Assembly (NCBI RefSeq): GCF_040676675.1
Contig: NZ_JBFAPK010000042.1
Location: 1-64,000 of the forward strand
DNA: 64,000 bases
Reading direction: 5' to 3'
Source of the DNA: JBFAPK01 sp040676675
GTDB lineage: Bacteria > Actinomycetota > Actinomycetes > Mycobacteriales > Micromonosporaceae
Both the position numbers and the translations under genes were made by a program. Numbering within the stretch: the stretch's first letter is position 1; each line of letters opens with the position of its first letter. The notes under the pieces were generated by a model. It saw nothing but the letters and a program-made list of their open reading frames with translations. It was not told the DNA's origin and searched no databases. Shown here in pieces: positions 8,604-20,434 of the stretch.

Positions 8604-8927
8604 GTTTCCTCCATCACCGGGATGCCCGTTTCGCCCATTCGGCGGACGAACTCCCGGCTGTCTCGTGCCGACCAAGTGTGACCGGCAACCTCTTTTGCGG
8701 CCTACACCATCGCACAATCAGCGTTGGTTGGCGATATCTGTTGACCGAACTTTTACGGGCAAACCGGCCGACCAGGAATATCTTCCCAATCCAGCCGGAA
8801 TCACGCCAGGGGTCCAGCCCGGCGGAGTCCCGTCACTTTACTGTAGACATCCACGACACTGAGTCGGGGCGGCCCGCACCCCGCATGATCAGGGCCGATG
8901 CCGGGGGCCGGCGCGGCCGTGGGCCGC
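8604..8927. other. Intergenic region upstream of pssA
   Basis: 324 bases without a credible gene, holding the 5' region of pssA and the end of the NUDIX gene. Part of it (about 8690-8850) is clearly less GC-rich than its surroundings. TACAGT on the minus strand (about 8842-8847) is a weak -10 candidate. No riboswitch or repeat was recognised. Confidence 0.4.
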
Positions 8928-9857
8928 TCAGCCGGTCGGTTCGGCGGCGAGCCGCGCCAGGGCGGCGGCCGCGACGTCGGTCAGCGGCAGCTCGCGGGCC
9001 TCGGCGAGGTCGAACCACGCGGCCCGCGAGGTGGAGCCCGCCCGCTCCGTCACCACGGGCTCGGTCGGCGCCTCGACCATGAGCCGGTACGTCACCCGAA
9101 CCCCGTGCCAGTCCAGCGGCACGCCCTCCGGCCCGAGCGCGGCGGGGTTGTGCAGGTTCGAGACGCCGAGCAGACCGGTGATCCGGCCGAGCTGCCCGGA
9201 CTCCTCGACCAGCTCGCGCAGCAGCCCGGTGGCGGGCTGCTCGCCGTGGTCGGTACCGCCGCCGGGCAGGTGCCAGCGGCCGGCGCTCGGGTACCCGTCG
9301 GCGATCATGGTGAGCAGCACCCGTCCGTCCGGATCCGTGGCGAGCCCGTACGCGGCGAACCGCTGCCGCCGATCCGCGGCCGGCGGCGCGAGCGGCTGGC
9401 GCGGCCACGGCGGCGGGACGTCCTCGGGCAGCGGGGTCACCGGCAGGCCGAGCAGCTCCGCGGTGAACGGCATCAGCGGCAGCCGGGACAGCTCGTCGGG
9501 CGGTACCCAGGCGACCAGGTCGGTGGTGCCGGCCGCCTCGTCGCGCAGTACCCCACCGGTGGCGGCGACGTCGTAGATCACCCGGTCGGTGTGCAGGGCG
9601 ACGTCCAGGTCCGGCAGCCGGATCACGTCGGCGACCACCGCGCGTACCTCGCCGACCTCGATCGTCAGGCCGGTCTCCTCGGTGAACTCGCGAGCCACCG
9701 CGACCGCCGGGTGCTCCCCGTGTTCGAGCCCGCCGCCCGGCAACTGCCAGAGCCCGGGGAAGTCGGCCAGCGCGGACGCGCGGGTCAGCAGCACCCGGTC
9801 ACCGTCGCGGCAGAGCCCGTACGCCCCGATCCGCCGTCGTTGCCGCACCCGCAACAC
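8928..9857 (-). CDS. Double NUDIX-domain hydrolase
   Basis: 309 aa with two complete NUDIX domains, which hydrolyse nucleoside diphosphates linked to another group. Box 1 is GGLEHGEHPAVAVAREFTEETGL (near residue 45; G, the two E's and REFTEETG match GX5EX7REUXEEXGU). Box 2 is GGGTDHGEQPATGLLRELVEESG (near residue 200). Both keep the catalytic glutamates, so both may be active. Substrates are unknown. The start is uncertain: TTG 9857, or GTG 9851 two codons later. A paralogue with the same double layout lies 143 bases upstream, so the pair arose by tandem duplication. Confidence 0.8.
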   Translation of the reverse strand: MLRVRQRRRIGAYGLCRDGDRVLLTRASALADFPGLWQLPGGGLEHGEHPAVAVAREFTEETGLTIEVGEVRAVVADVIRLPDLDVALHTDRVIYDVAATGGVLRDEAAGTTDLVAWVPPDELSRLPLMPFTAELLGLPVTPLPEDVPPPWPRQPLAPPAADRRQRFAAYGLATDPDGRVLLTMIADGYPSAGRWHLPGGGTDHGEQPATGLLRELVEESGQLGRITGLLGVSNLHNPAALGPEGVPLDWHGVRVTYRLMVEAPTEPVVTERAGSTSRAAWFDLAEARELPLTDVAAAALARLAAEPTG

Positions 9858-10000
9858 CCCCGCTCGTGTCGATCACGAGGGTAGCGGGTGCGGTCCGCCG
9901 ATCATGGAGTTGGGGCCGGCGTTATGGGGCGGTATACGGCACTTCGCGCCGCCCCGACTCCGTGATCGACGGGCAGGCGGGGCGGTGCGGGCGCGGGCGG

Positions 10001-10948
10001 TCAGCCGAGGCGGGCGGCCTGGACGGCCTCGGCCGTCACCTCGGTCAGCCGTTCGGCGGGGAGGGCGCCCAGCTCGTCCGGCCCGAACCAGCGCGCCTCG
10101 CAGGTCGAGCCGCCGACGTCGCCCACCTTCGGTGGCGCCGGAGAATCGATCATCACGCGATAGAAGGCGCGTACGCCGTGCCAGTCGATCGGGTAGCCCT
10201 CCGGCCCGAGCGAGGCCGCGTCGCGGTGACTCGCCACGCCGAGCAGCTCGACCAGCCGCCCGCTCTGGCCGGTCTCCTCGACCAGTTCCCGGATGAGCGC
10301 GGCCCCCGGCTGCTCGCCGTAGTCGGTACCGCCGCCGGGCAGGTGCCAGCAGCCGGCCCCCGGGTAGCCGTCGGCGACCCGGGTGAGCAGCACCCGCCCG
10401 GCGGGATCGGTCGCCACCGCGTACGCGGCGAAGCGCTGCGCCCGGTGCAGCCCGTCCGGGCCGGGCACCGCGTGGAAGGACGGGTAGTCGGGGATCTCGT
10501 CCGGGGACTGGTCGATCGAGTCCGGCGGCAGCCCCAGCGCCCGGGCCGTGAACGGGCGCAGCGGCAGCCCCTTCGCCTCGTCCAGGGTGTGCCAGCGGAC
10601 CAGGTCGGTGGGCTGGTCGACCCGGTCGGCGAGGGTACCGCCGCGGACGGCGACCGCGTAGAGCAGGCGGTCGGTGTGGATCGTGATGCCGCGTCCGGGC
10701 AGCGCCCGCACGTCGGCGAGGACGTCCCGTAGCCCGGTGACGGTGACGGAGAGACCGGTCTCGGCGGCGGTCTCGCGTACCACTGTGTGGTTGGGGTCCT
10801 CGCCGTGGTCGACGGCGCCGCCGGGGAGGGACCAGACGCCCGGGGTGCCGGACTGCGCCGAGGCGCGGACCAGGAGCACCCGGCCCGTCGAATCGGTACA
10901 AACTGCGTACGCCGCGATCCTGCGAAGCGGCTTCAGCGCGGGTTTCAC
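10001..10948 (-). CDS. Double NUDIX-domain hydrolase (paralogue)
   Basis: About 315 aa with two NUDIX domains: GGAVDHGEDPNHTVVRETAAETG (first) and GGGTDYGEQPGAALIRELVEETG (second), both with the catalytic glutamate pattern. The second domain closely matches that of the downstream paralogue (shared LGPEG-x-P-x-DWHGVR and the RELVEE box), which supports tandem gene duplication. GTG 10948 was chosen because GGTGGAG lies about 11 bases upstream; an ATG at 10972 without a ribosome site would add 8 residues. Possible roles are nucleotide-pool cleaning or sugar-nucleotide turnover; nothing nearby decides. Confidence 0.8.
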   Translation of the reverse strand: MKPALKPLRRIAAYAVCTDSTGRVLLVRASAQSGTPGVWSLPGGAVDHGEDPNHTVVRETAAETGLSVTVTGLRDVLADVRALPGRGITIHTDRLLYAVAVRGGTLADRVDQPTDLVRWHTLDEAKGLPLRPFTARALGLPPDSIDQSPDEIPDYPSFHAVPGPDGLHRAQRFAAYAVATDPAGRVLLTRVADGYPGAGCWHLPGGGTDYGEQPGAALIRELVEETGQSGRLVELLGVASHRDAASLGPEGYPIDWHGVRAFYRVMIDSPAPPKVGDVGGSTCEARWFGPDELGALPAERLTEVTAEAVQAARLG

Positions 10949-11092
10949 GAGCTTGAATTCTCCACCGATCATGTTTCGAGCCCGGAACAAGAGTCGGATT
11001 CCTGACAGTTTGTTGCCCATCAGGGGGCAGTCAGGGTCGACCTCGGGGCGGTCACCGAGGCGCCGCCGCGTCCGGCGCGCGACCGTTGGGGC

Positions 11093-11488
11093 ATGACCGA
11101 CGCAGGTTTCACCCAGGCCCCGTACAAGCAGCTGCGCCGCCCGACGACCGACCGGATGGTGGCCGGCGTCGCCAGCGGGCTCGGCCGTTACTTCAACCTC
11201 GACCCGACGCTGGTCCGCGTCGTCTTCGCGGTCGCCGGGGTGCTGACCGGCGGCCTCGCGCTGCTGGCGTACCCGGTGATGTGGTTCCTGATGCCCGAGG
11301 AGCCGGCCGGCGCTCCCGCCTGGCCGCACCCGCCGGCGAGCGGACCGGGCTGGCGCGCGCCCACCGCGGGCCCGGCGACCCGCCCGGGGCCGGGCGCGCC
11401 CGTACCGCCGACGGCGCCGACCGCCCCGGGCCAGCCGGCCGCGGCCGAGGCCCCGCCGACCGTCCCGGGCCCGCCGCCCGGGGCGTGA
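11093..11488 (+). CDS. Small PspC-domain membrane protein
   Basis: 131 aa. The PspC domain (about 13-70, LRRPTTDRMVAGVASGLGRYF then LVRVVFAVAGVLTGGLALLAYPVMWFLMP) carries two membrane segments. The C-terminal 60 residues are Pro/Ala-rich and probably disordered. Third PspC protein in this window. The start ATG has GACCGT 6 bases before it, a weak leaderless -10. It ends 7 bases from the convergent guaA stop, with no visible terminator between them. Confidence 0.8.
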   Translation: MTDAGFTQAPYKQLRRPTTDRMVAGVASGLGRYFNLDPTLVRVVFAVAGVLTGGLALLAYPVMWFLMPEEPAGAPAWPHPPASGPGWRAPTAGPATRPGPGAPVPPTAPTAPGQPAAAEAPPTVPGPPPGA

Positions 11489-11495
11489 GGCGTCG

Positions 11496-13049
<1,554 letters not shown>

Positions 13050-13057
13050 GCGCACCA

Positions 13058-13063
13058 AGCCTA
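13058..13063 (-). promoter_or_regulatory. -10 element TAGGCT of guaA (leaderless)
   Basis: TAGGCT on the minus strand, 8 bases before the guaA ATG. There is no Shine-Dalgarno sequence in the gap. Confidence 0.6.
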
Positions 13064-13153
13064 CCGACCGTGAGCGGGGACCCGGAGCGCGGCCGGCCGG
13101 CGGGGACGCGGCCGCCCCCGCGAGCGGGCTCTCCCGCAACACGTGCCCCTGGC

Positions 13154-14884
13154 TCACCGCCCGTCCCGGTCGTCCCGGCCGCGCGGCGGGCGCAGCGCCG
13201 CGGGGGCGTCGGGCGGTACGGCCGGACGCAGCGGCGGCACCGGGTCGATCCGGACGTACGGCGCACCGAGGTCGGGACGGGGATCCGGCTCACCCCGGTT
13301 GGGCCAGTACGACAGGGCCCGCTCCGCCTGGGCCGCGATCGTCAGCGACGGGTTCACACCGAGGTTCGCCGAGACCGCCGCCCCGTCCACCACGTGCAAC
13401 CCGGGATGCCCGAAGACCCGGTGGTACGCGTCGACCACCCCCTCGTCGGCGGAGGCACCGATCACCGCGCCGCCGAGGATGTGCGCCGTCATCGGTACGT
13501 CGAACGGCTCGGTGACCGCGCCGCCCGGTACGCCGCCGATCTCCTCGGCGAGCAGCCGGGCCGCCCGGTTGCCCGCCGGGATCCAGCTCGGGTTCGGTGC
13601 CCCGTGCCCCTGGGTCGTCGCCAGCCGGAGCCGGCCGTGCCAGCCGCGCCGCGGGTGGGTGGTGAGCGAGTTGTCGAGCGACTGCATGACCAGGGCGATC
13701 ACCGTACGCTGCGACCACTCACGGACCGAGAGCAGGCGCAGGTAGGTCAGCGGGGACCGGGCCATCGTCGCCAGCCAGCGCCGGACCCGGCGGGGACCGC
13801 CGTCGACCAGCGCGGACTGGAGCAGCCCCATCACGTTGGCGCCGCGCCCGTAGCGCACGGGCTCGACGTGGGTGCGCGCGTCCGGGTGGAAGGAACTGGT
13901 GATCGCGACGCCGGCGGTGAAGTCCAGCCCCCGGCGGCGGGCCTCGCCGCGCAGTACCGCGGCGCCGAGGATCGCCTCCGAGTTGGTCCGGGTCAGCGCG
14001 CCGACCCGGGGCGAGAGGCCGGGCAGCGCCCCGGTCGCCCGCATCTCGTGCAGCAGCCGCTGGGTGCCGAGCGCCCCGGCCGCGAAGACCACCTGGTCGG
14101 CGTGCAGGCGTCGGCGGCGCCGGGGCGGCCAGGCACCGGTCCGGACGGTCTCGACGACGTACCCGCCCTCGGCGGCGGGGCGTACCGCGGTCACGGTGGT
14201 CAACGGGTGGACCTCGGCGCCCAGCCGTTCGGCCAGCCACAGGTAGTTCTTGACCAGGGTGTTCTTGGCCCCGTGCCGGCAGCCGGTCATGCAGGCGCCG
14301 CAGTGCAGGCAGCCGGTCCGCTCCGGCCCTGCCCCGCCGAAGTACGGATCGGCCACCCGCTCGCCGGGCGAGCCGAGGTACACGCCGACCGGCGTCGGGT
14401 GGAAGGTGTCGCCCACGCCCATCCGCTCGGCCACCGCCCGCATCGCGTCGTCGGCGGCGGTCCGGACCGGGTACGTGGTCACGCCGAGCATCCGCCGGGC
14501 CTGGTCGTAGTGGGGCGCCAGCTCGGCCCGCCAGTCGGTGATGTCCCGCCACTGTGGATCGTCGTAGAACTCCGGCAGCGGCTCGTACAGCGTGTTGGCG
14601 TAGACCAGCGAGCCCCCGCCGACGCCGGCGCCGGAGAGGACGAGTACGCCCGCGCCGGACCGGCGTACGGCCGGGCGCAGCAGCGTGATCCGCTGGATGC
14701 CGTACCAGCCGAGTGCCGGGGCCCAGAGGAACCGGGGCAGGCGCCAGGAGGTCTCGGGCAGCTCGTCGTCGGCGAAGCGGCGCCCCGACTCCAGCACGGC
14801 GACCGAGTAGCCCTTCTCGATCAGCCGGAGCGCGGCCACGCTGCCGCCGAAGCCGGATCCGATGACGACCACGTCGTAGCGCAT
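13154..14884 (-). CDS. GMC-family FAD oxidoreductase, cholesterol-oxidase-like, with CxxCxxCxxxC motif
   Basis: FAD-dependent oxidoreductase, 576 aa. The N-terminal dinucleotide fold is VVVIGSGFGGSVAALRL (GSGFGG at 9-14); the C-terminal FAD half has HVVDGAAVSANLGVNPSLTI. Residues 191-207 (GCLHCGACMTGCRHGAK) hold Cys192, 195, 198 and 202, spaced like an iron-sulfur ligand set; the related M. tuberculosis ChoD (Rv3409c), also next to guaB3, has a similar segment. The substrate is unlikely to be known from sequence alone: a sterol or other alcohol. ATG 14884 was chosen; in-frame ATGs at 14893 and 14896 are alternatives, none with a clear ribosome site. It is divergent from the LCP gene. Confidence 0.8.
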   Translation of the reverse strand: MRYDVVVIGSGFGGSVAALRLIEKGYSVAVLESGRRFADDELPETSWRLPRFLWAPALGWYGIQRITLLRPAVRRSGAGVLVLSGAGVGGGSLVYANTLYEPLPEFYDDPQWRDITDWRAELAPHYDQARRMLGVTTYPVRTAADDAMRAVAERMGVGDTFHPTPVGVYLGSPGERVADPYFGGAGPERTGCLHCGACMTGCRHGAKNTLVKNYLWLAERLGAEVHPLTTVTAVRPAAEGGYVVETVRTGAWPPRRRRRLHADQVVFAAGALGTQRLLHEMRATGALPGLSPRVGALTRTNSEAILGAAVLRGEARRRGLDFTAGVAITSSFHPDARTHVEPVRYGRGANVMGLLQSALVDGGPRRVRRWLATMARSPLTYLRLLSVREWSQRTVIALVMQSLDNSLTTHPRRGWHGRLRLATTQGHGAPNPSWIPAGNRAARLLAEEIGGVPGGAVTEPFDVPMTAHILGGAVIGASADEGVVDAYHRVFGHPGLHVVDGAAVSANLGVNPSLTIAAQAERALSYWPNRGEPDPRPDLGAPYVRIDPVPPLRPAVPPDAPAALRPPRGRDDRDGR

Positions 14885-15084
14885 GGGCGCCATCATTACC
14901 GACGAGTAGCTTTCGCACCATGGGTGCCGGGTGCCTTCCGGGCAAGCTGTGACCAGGGTGCAACGTTCATCCGGGCCAAAACGTTCTTCAATTGAGGGCG
15001 GTCCCTCGACACACGCCCCCGGCGCGAGCCGGCATCTCCGGGCGCCCCGACACCGGCCGCGGATCCGGCCGAAGGGAGCGAGAC

Positions 15085-16236
15085 ATGGCGGGCACACATT
15101 CGCCCGGTTCCCCGGGCCCGGGCGGCGGGCCCGGTCGCACGGTCGGCGGCGTCCTCGCGGTCGTCACGCTGCTCGCGGTACTGGTCGGCGCCGGCTACGC
15201 CGTCGTCCAACTGCGACGGTCCGGCGTGGAGCACCCCGACGCCGGCCCCGCCGCGGCGCCCACCACCCCCTCGCCGGCGGCACCGTCGCCCACCCCCAGC
15301 CCGACGCCGGAGCCCGGCCGCGACATCACCGGCCCGCTCGACCTCCTGCTGGTCGGCGTCGACACCCGCATCGGGGTGCCCGGCTGGGAGCCGCACGGCG
15401 ACGCCGTACTGGTCATGCACGTGACCCGGGAGCTGGACCGGGCGTACCTCTTCTCCCTCCCCCGCGACCTGGTGGTGGAGCTGCCGCCCTTCCCGAAGGC
15501 GGACTTCGACGGCGAGCGCACCAAGCTCACCCACGCGATGAGCTACGGCAGCCGGGTACCGGGCAAACGCGGCAAGCCGAACACCGCGCAGGGCTACGAG
15601 CTGCTGGAGACCGCGGTGCGCGACTACACCGGCATCGACTCCTTCGAGGCCGGGGCGGTACTGACCTTCGAGGGCTTCGACGACCTGGTGGACGCCCTCG
15701 GCGGCATCGACCTCTACGTCGACCAGCGGGTCGTCTCCCAGCACCGGCGCCCCGACGGCCGGCACCGGGCCGGCGGCGCGAACGGCTACGTCGGGCCGCA
15801 GATGGTCTACGAGAGGGGAAACCGGCACCTCGTGGGCTGGCAGGCGCTGGACTACGCGCGGCAGCGCTACACCACGGGCGGGGACTACGCCCGGCAGCGC
15901 CACCAGCAGCAGCTCGTCCGGGCCATCGTACGGAAGATCCTCAGCCAGGAGCTGGCCCGCGACCCGGACCGGCTCGACCGGGTGGTCCGCGCCCTGGGCG
16001 CCGCCCTCACCTTTCAGGGCAACGGCCAGCGGGTGGTCGACTTCGCGTTCGCGCTGAGCCGGCTCCCGGTGGCGGCGATCACCCTGGTCAGCCTCCCCGG
16101 ACACTCGGTGAGCAGCGGCGGGCGCTACCGGGGCGAGCAGCTCGACCAGGTCGGGCGGGACTTCCTCACCGAACTCGTGGCCGGCCGGGCGGACGCCTTT
16201 CTGTCGACCCACCCGAAACTGGTGGTCCGCGACTGA
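15085..16236 (+). CDS. LytR-CpsA-Psr (LCP) family cell-wall glycopolymer ligase
   Basis: Transfers lipid-linked glycopolymers to peptidoglycan (in mycobacteria, arabinogalactan) outside the membrane. 383 aa. A short cytoplasmic N-terminus, one membrane anchor (about 17-40, GGVLAVVTLLAVLVGAGYAVV), a Pro/Thr-rich spacer, then the LCP domain: LLLVGVDTRIG, DAVLVMHV, YLFSLPRDLVVELP, and the Arg-rich DYARQRYTTGGDYARQRHQQQLVRAI. ATG 15085 is fixed by AAGGGAG six bases upstream. It ends 16 bases from the convergent peptidase gene. Confidence 0.9.
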   Translation: MAGTHSPGSPGPGGGPGRTVGGVLAVVTLLAVLVGAGYAVVQLRRSGVEHPDAGPAAAPTTPSPAAPSPTPSPTPEPGRDITGPLDLLLVGVDTRIGVPGWEPHGDAVLVMHVTRELDRAYLFSLPRDLVVELPPFPKADFDGERTKLTHAMSYGSRVPGKRGKPNTAQGYELLETAVRDYTGIDSFEAGAVLTFEGFDDLVDALGGIDLYVDQRVVSQHRRPDGRHRAGGANGYVGPQMVYERGNRHLVGWQALDYARQRYTTGGDYARQRHQQQLVRAIVRKILSQELARDPDRLDRVVRALGAALTFQGNGQRVVDFAFALSRLPVAAITLVSLPGHSVSSGGRYRGEQLDQVGRDFLTELVAGRADAFLSTHPKLVVRD

Positions 16237-16252
16237 GCCGGCGGCGCGGGTG

Positions 16253-17665
<1,413 letters not shown>

Positions 17666-17691
17666 GACAACCCCTGATCCCTCCCGCCGGC

Positions 17692-18810
17692 TCACCGGTC
17701 CAGGACGAGCCCTACCTTCTGGAACTCCTTCAGGTCGCGGTACCCGCACTTGGCCATCGCCCGGCGCAGCCCGCCGAAGAGGTTCAGCTGGCCGTCCGGC
17801 TCGTCGGCCGGACCGAAGAGCAGCTTCTCCATCGAACCGAGCGAGCGCTCGGCGACGCCGAACGCCCCGCGCGGCAGCGAGGGGTGGCTCGCGGCCGAGT
17901 GCCACCAGGCGCCGGCCGCCGGGGCCTCGTCGCAGAGCGAGAGCGGCTCGCCGAGCATCACCGCGTCCGCGCCGCAGCCCAGGGCCTTGGCGATGTCGCC
18001 CGAGGTCTGCAGGTCACCGTCGGCGATGAGGTGGACGTACCGGCCGCCGGTCTCGTCGAGGTAGTCCCGGCGCGCCGCCGCGGCGTCGGCGATCGCGGTG
18101 GCCATCGGTACCCGGATGCCGAGCACCGACTCGGTGGTGGACCAGTCGTCCGAGCCGAAGCCGACGATCACCCCGGCCGCGCCGGTGCGCATCAGGTGCA
18201 GCGCCGTCTTGTAGTCGATGCAACCGCCCACCACCACCGGCAGGTCGAGGTCGGCGATGAACTCCTTGAGGTTGAGCGGCTCGTCCGTGGTGGAGACGTG
18301 TTCGGCCGAGACCAGGGTGCCCTGGATCACCAGGATGTCGACCCCGGCGTCCAGGATCACCGGGGCGAGCGCGAGCGTGTGCTGCGGCGAGACCCGTACC
18401 GCGACCGTGCCGCCGCCCTCGCGCATCTCGCGTACCCGCTCGGCGATCAGCTCGGGCCGGATGGGCTCGGCGTAGACCTCCTGCAGCCGCTTGGTGGCCC
18501 GGGCGGTCTCGTCCAGCCCGGAGAGCTCCTCCAGGATCTTCGTCGGGTTCTCGTACCGGGTCCAGAGCCCCTCGACGTTGAGCACGCCGAGGCCGCCGAG
18601 CTGGCCCAGCCGCGCCGCCGAACTCGGGCTCATCGTCGCGTCGGAGGGGTGTCCCAGGCAGGGGATCCCGAACTGGTACGCGTCGAGCTGCCACGCCGTC
18701 GAGACGTCGTCGACGTCCCGGGTACGGCGGCTGGGCACGATCGCGATGTCGTCCAGGTGGTAACCGCGCTGCGCGGTCTTGCCCAGCCCGATCTCGACCA
18801 CGTCACGCAT
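17692..18810 (-). CDS. guaB3: GuaB3 family IMP dehydrogenase-related protein
   Basis: 372 aa TIM-barrel protein of the IMPDH/GMP reductase family, without CBS domains, the actinobacterial GuaB3 type (M. tuberculosis Rv3410c lies in the same place). Features are the N-terminal VEIGLGKTAQRGYHLDDIAIVPSRRTRD, GVDILVIQGTLVSAEHVS and the phosphate-binding GADAVMLGEPL. The canonical IMPDH Cys loop (GxGxxCxT) is absent, so the activity is probably not ordinary IMP dehydrogenation; the reaction is not settled for the family. The start has GGAGTGAG directly upstream. It follows guaB by 43 bases and is probably co-transcribed. Confidence 0.92.
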   Translation of the reverse strand: MRDVVEIGLGKTAQRGYHLDDIAIVPSRRTRDVDDVSTAWQLDAYQFGIPCLGHPSDATMSPSSAARLGQLGGLGVLNVEGLWTRYENPTKILEELSGLDETARATKRLQEVYAEPIRPELIAERVREMREGGGTVAVRVSPQHTLALAPVILDAGVDILVIQGTLVSAEHVSTTDEPLNLKEFIADLDLPVVVGGCIDYKTALHLMRTGAAGVIVGFGSDDWSTTESVLGIRVPMATAIADAAAARRDYLDETGGRYVHLIADGDLQTSGDIAKALGCGADAVMLGEPLSLCDEAPAAGAWWHSAASHPSLPRGAFGVAERSLGSMEKLLFGPADEPDGQLNLFGGLRRAMAKCGYRDLKEFQKVGLVLDR

Positions 18811-18853
18811 GGCTCACTCCAGGTTAGAAGGGGTCGCCGAACCGGCGGTGTCG

Positions 18854-20434
18854 TCAGCGGGTGTGGTAGTTGGGCGCCTCGACGGTCATCTGGATGTCGT
18901 GCGGGTGGCTCTCCTTGAGCCCGGCCGCCGTGATCCGGATGAGCTGGCCACGGCGGTGCAGCTCGGGGATGCTCTCGGCGCCCACGTATCCCATCGCCAG
19001 GCGGAGGCCACCGACCAGCTGGTGCGCGACGCGCGCGAGCGGGCCACGGTAGGGCACCTGGCCCTCGACGCCCTCCGGTACCAGCTTCTCCTCGCTGGTC
19101 ACGTCCTCCTGGAAGTAGCGGTCCTTGGAGTAGGAGCGGACCTGGCCCCGGGACTGCATCGCGCCGAGCGAGCCCATCCCCCGGTACGACTTGAACTGCT
19201 TGCCGTTGATGAAGAGCAGCTCGCCCGGGCTCTCCTCGCAGCCGGCGAAGAGGCTGCCGAGCATCACGGTGTCGGCGCCGGCGACCAGGGCCTTGGCGAT
19301 GTCCCCGGAGTACTGGATGCCGCCGTCGCCGATGACCGGTACGCCCGCCGGGCGGCAGGCCCGCGCCGCCTCCATGATCGCGGTGATCTGCGGCACGCCG
19401 ACCCCGGCCACGATCCGGGTGGTGCAGATCGCCCCCGGACCGACGCCGACCTTGACGGCGTCCGCACCGGCCTCGACCAGCGCCTTCGCCCCGGCGTACG
19501 TCGCGACGTTGCCGCCGACGATGTCGACCTTCGTGTCCCGCTTGAGCGCCCGGACCATGTCGAGCACCGCCCGCTGGTGCCCGTGCGCGGTGTCGACGAT
19601 CAGGACGTCGACGCCCGCGTCGACTAGCGCCCGGGCCCGCTTGTACGCGTCCTCGCCGACCCCGACGGCGGCCGCGACCCGCAGCCGACCCGCGTCGTCC
19701 TTGGTGGCGTTCGGGTACTGCTCGCTCTTGGTGAAGTCCTTCACCGTGATCAGGCCGCGCAGCCGGCCGGCGTCGTCGACCAGCGGCAGCTTCTCCACCT
19801 TGTGCCGGCGCAGCAGCGCGAGCGCGTCCTCCTTGGACACCCCGACCGGTGCGGTGACCAGCGGCATCGGGGTCATGATCTCGCGGACCGGGGTGGCCAG
19901 GTCGGTCACGAAGCGCATGTCCCGGTTGGTGACGATGCCCACCAGCGCGCCCTGGTCGTCGACGACCGGCACGCCGGAGATCCGGTAGCGCCCGCAGAGC
20001 GCGTCGACCTCGCGGATGGTGTGGTCCGGGCTACAGGTGACCGGGTTGGTGATCATCCCCGACTCGGAGCGCTTCACCAGGTCGACCTGCAACGCCTGGT
20101 CCTCCAGGGAGAGGTTGCGGTGCAGCACGCCGATGCCGCCCTGGCGGGCCATCGCGATCGCCATCCGCGCCTCGGTGACCGTGTCCATCGGGCTGGAGAG
20201 CAGCGGAAGGGCGAGGGTGACGTTACGGGTCATCCGGGTGACCGTGCTCACCTTGCTCGGCACGATGTCCGACTCGCCCGGTTGCAGCAGCACGTCGTCG
20301 AAGGTCAGGCCGAGCGGTACCGCCCGGGCCGAACCGGCCGGCAGCTCGGGCAGGTGTGCGGCGGGCAGGTCGGTGGCCCCGGCCGCCTGGTCGGCGGCGC
20401 CCATCGGAAGATCGGTGGCGGGCGAGTTTTCCAC
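18854..20434 (-). CDS. guaB: IMP dehydrogenase
   Basis: Oxidises IMP to XMP with NAD, the rate-limiting step to GMP; cytoplasmic tetramer. 526 aa from a GTG at 20434 with AGGGGA seven bases upstream. The catalytic barrel is interrupted by two CBS domains (about 125-235). The active-site loop GPGAICTTR carries Cys337, and the phosphate-binding GDGGIQYSGDIAKAL and mobile-flap region ending before EGVEGQVPYRGPL are intact. An ATG at 20518 gives 28 more residues but lies inside the likely promoter (TACGAT, 20517-20522), which favours the shorter form. Length agrees with M. tuberculosis GuaB2. Confidence 0.97.
   Translation of the reverse strand: MENSPATDLPMGAADQAAGATDLPAAHLPELPAGSARAVPLGLTFDDVLLQPGESDIVPSKVSTVTRMTRNVTLALPLLSSPMDTVTEARMAIAMARQGGIGVLHRNLSLEDQALQVDLVKRSESGMITNPVTCSPDHTIREVDALCGRYRISGVPVVDDQGALVGIVTNRDMRFVTDLATPVREIMTPMPLVTAPVGVSKEDALALLRRHKVEKLPLVDDAGRLRGLITVKDFTKSEQYPNATKDDAGRLRVAAAVGVGEDAYKRARALVDAGVDVLIVDTAHGHQRAVLDMVRALKRDTKVDIVGGNVATYAGAKALVEAGADAVKVGVGPGAICTTRIVAGVGVPQITAIMEAARACRPAGVPVIGDGGIQYSGDIAKALVAGADTVMLGSLFAGCEESPGELLFINGKQFKSYRGMGSLGAMQSRGQVRSYSKDRYFQEDVTSEEKLVPEGVEGQVPYRGPLARVAHQLVGGLRLAMGYVGAESIPELHRRGQLIRITAAGLKESHPHDIQMTVEAPNYHTR

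Noticed and set aside
8604..8927. Riboswitch or small RNA upstream of pssA
   Set aside because: The region is long and AT-richer, but no recognisable aptamer, conserved hairpin or terminator was found.
17692..18810. A second ordinary IMP dehydrogenase
   Set aside because: No CBS domains and no catalytic Cys loop; it fits the GuaB3 family, whose reaction is not settled.
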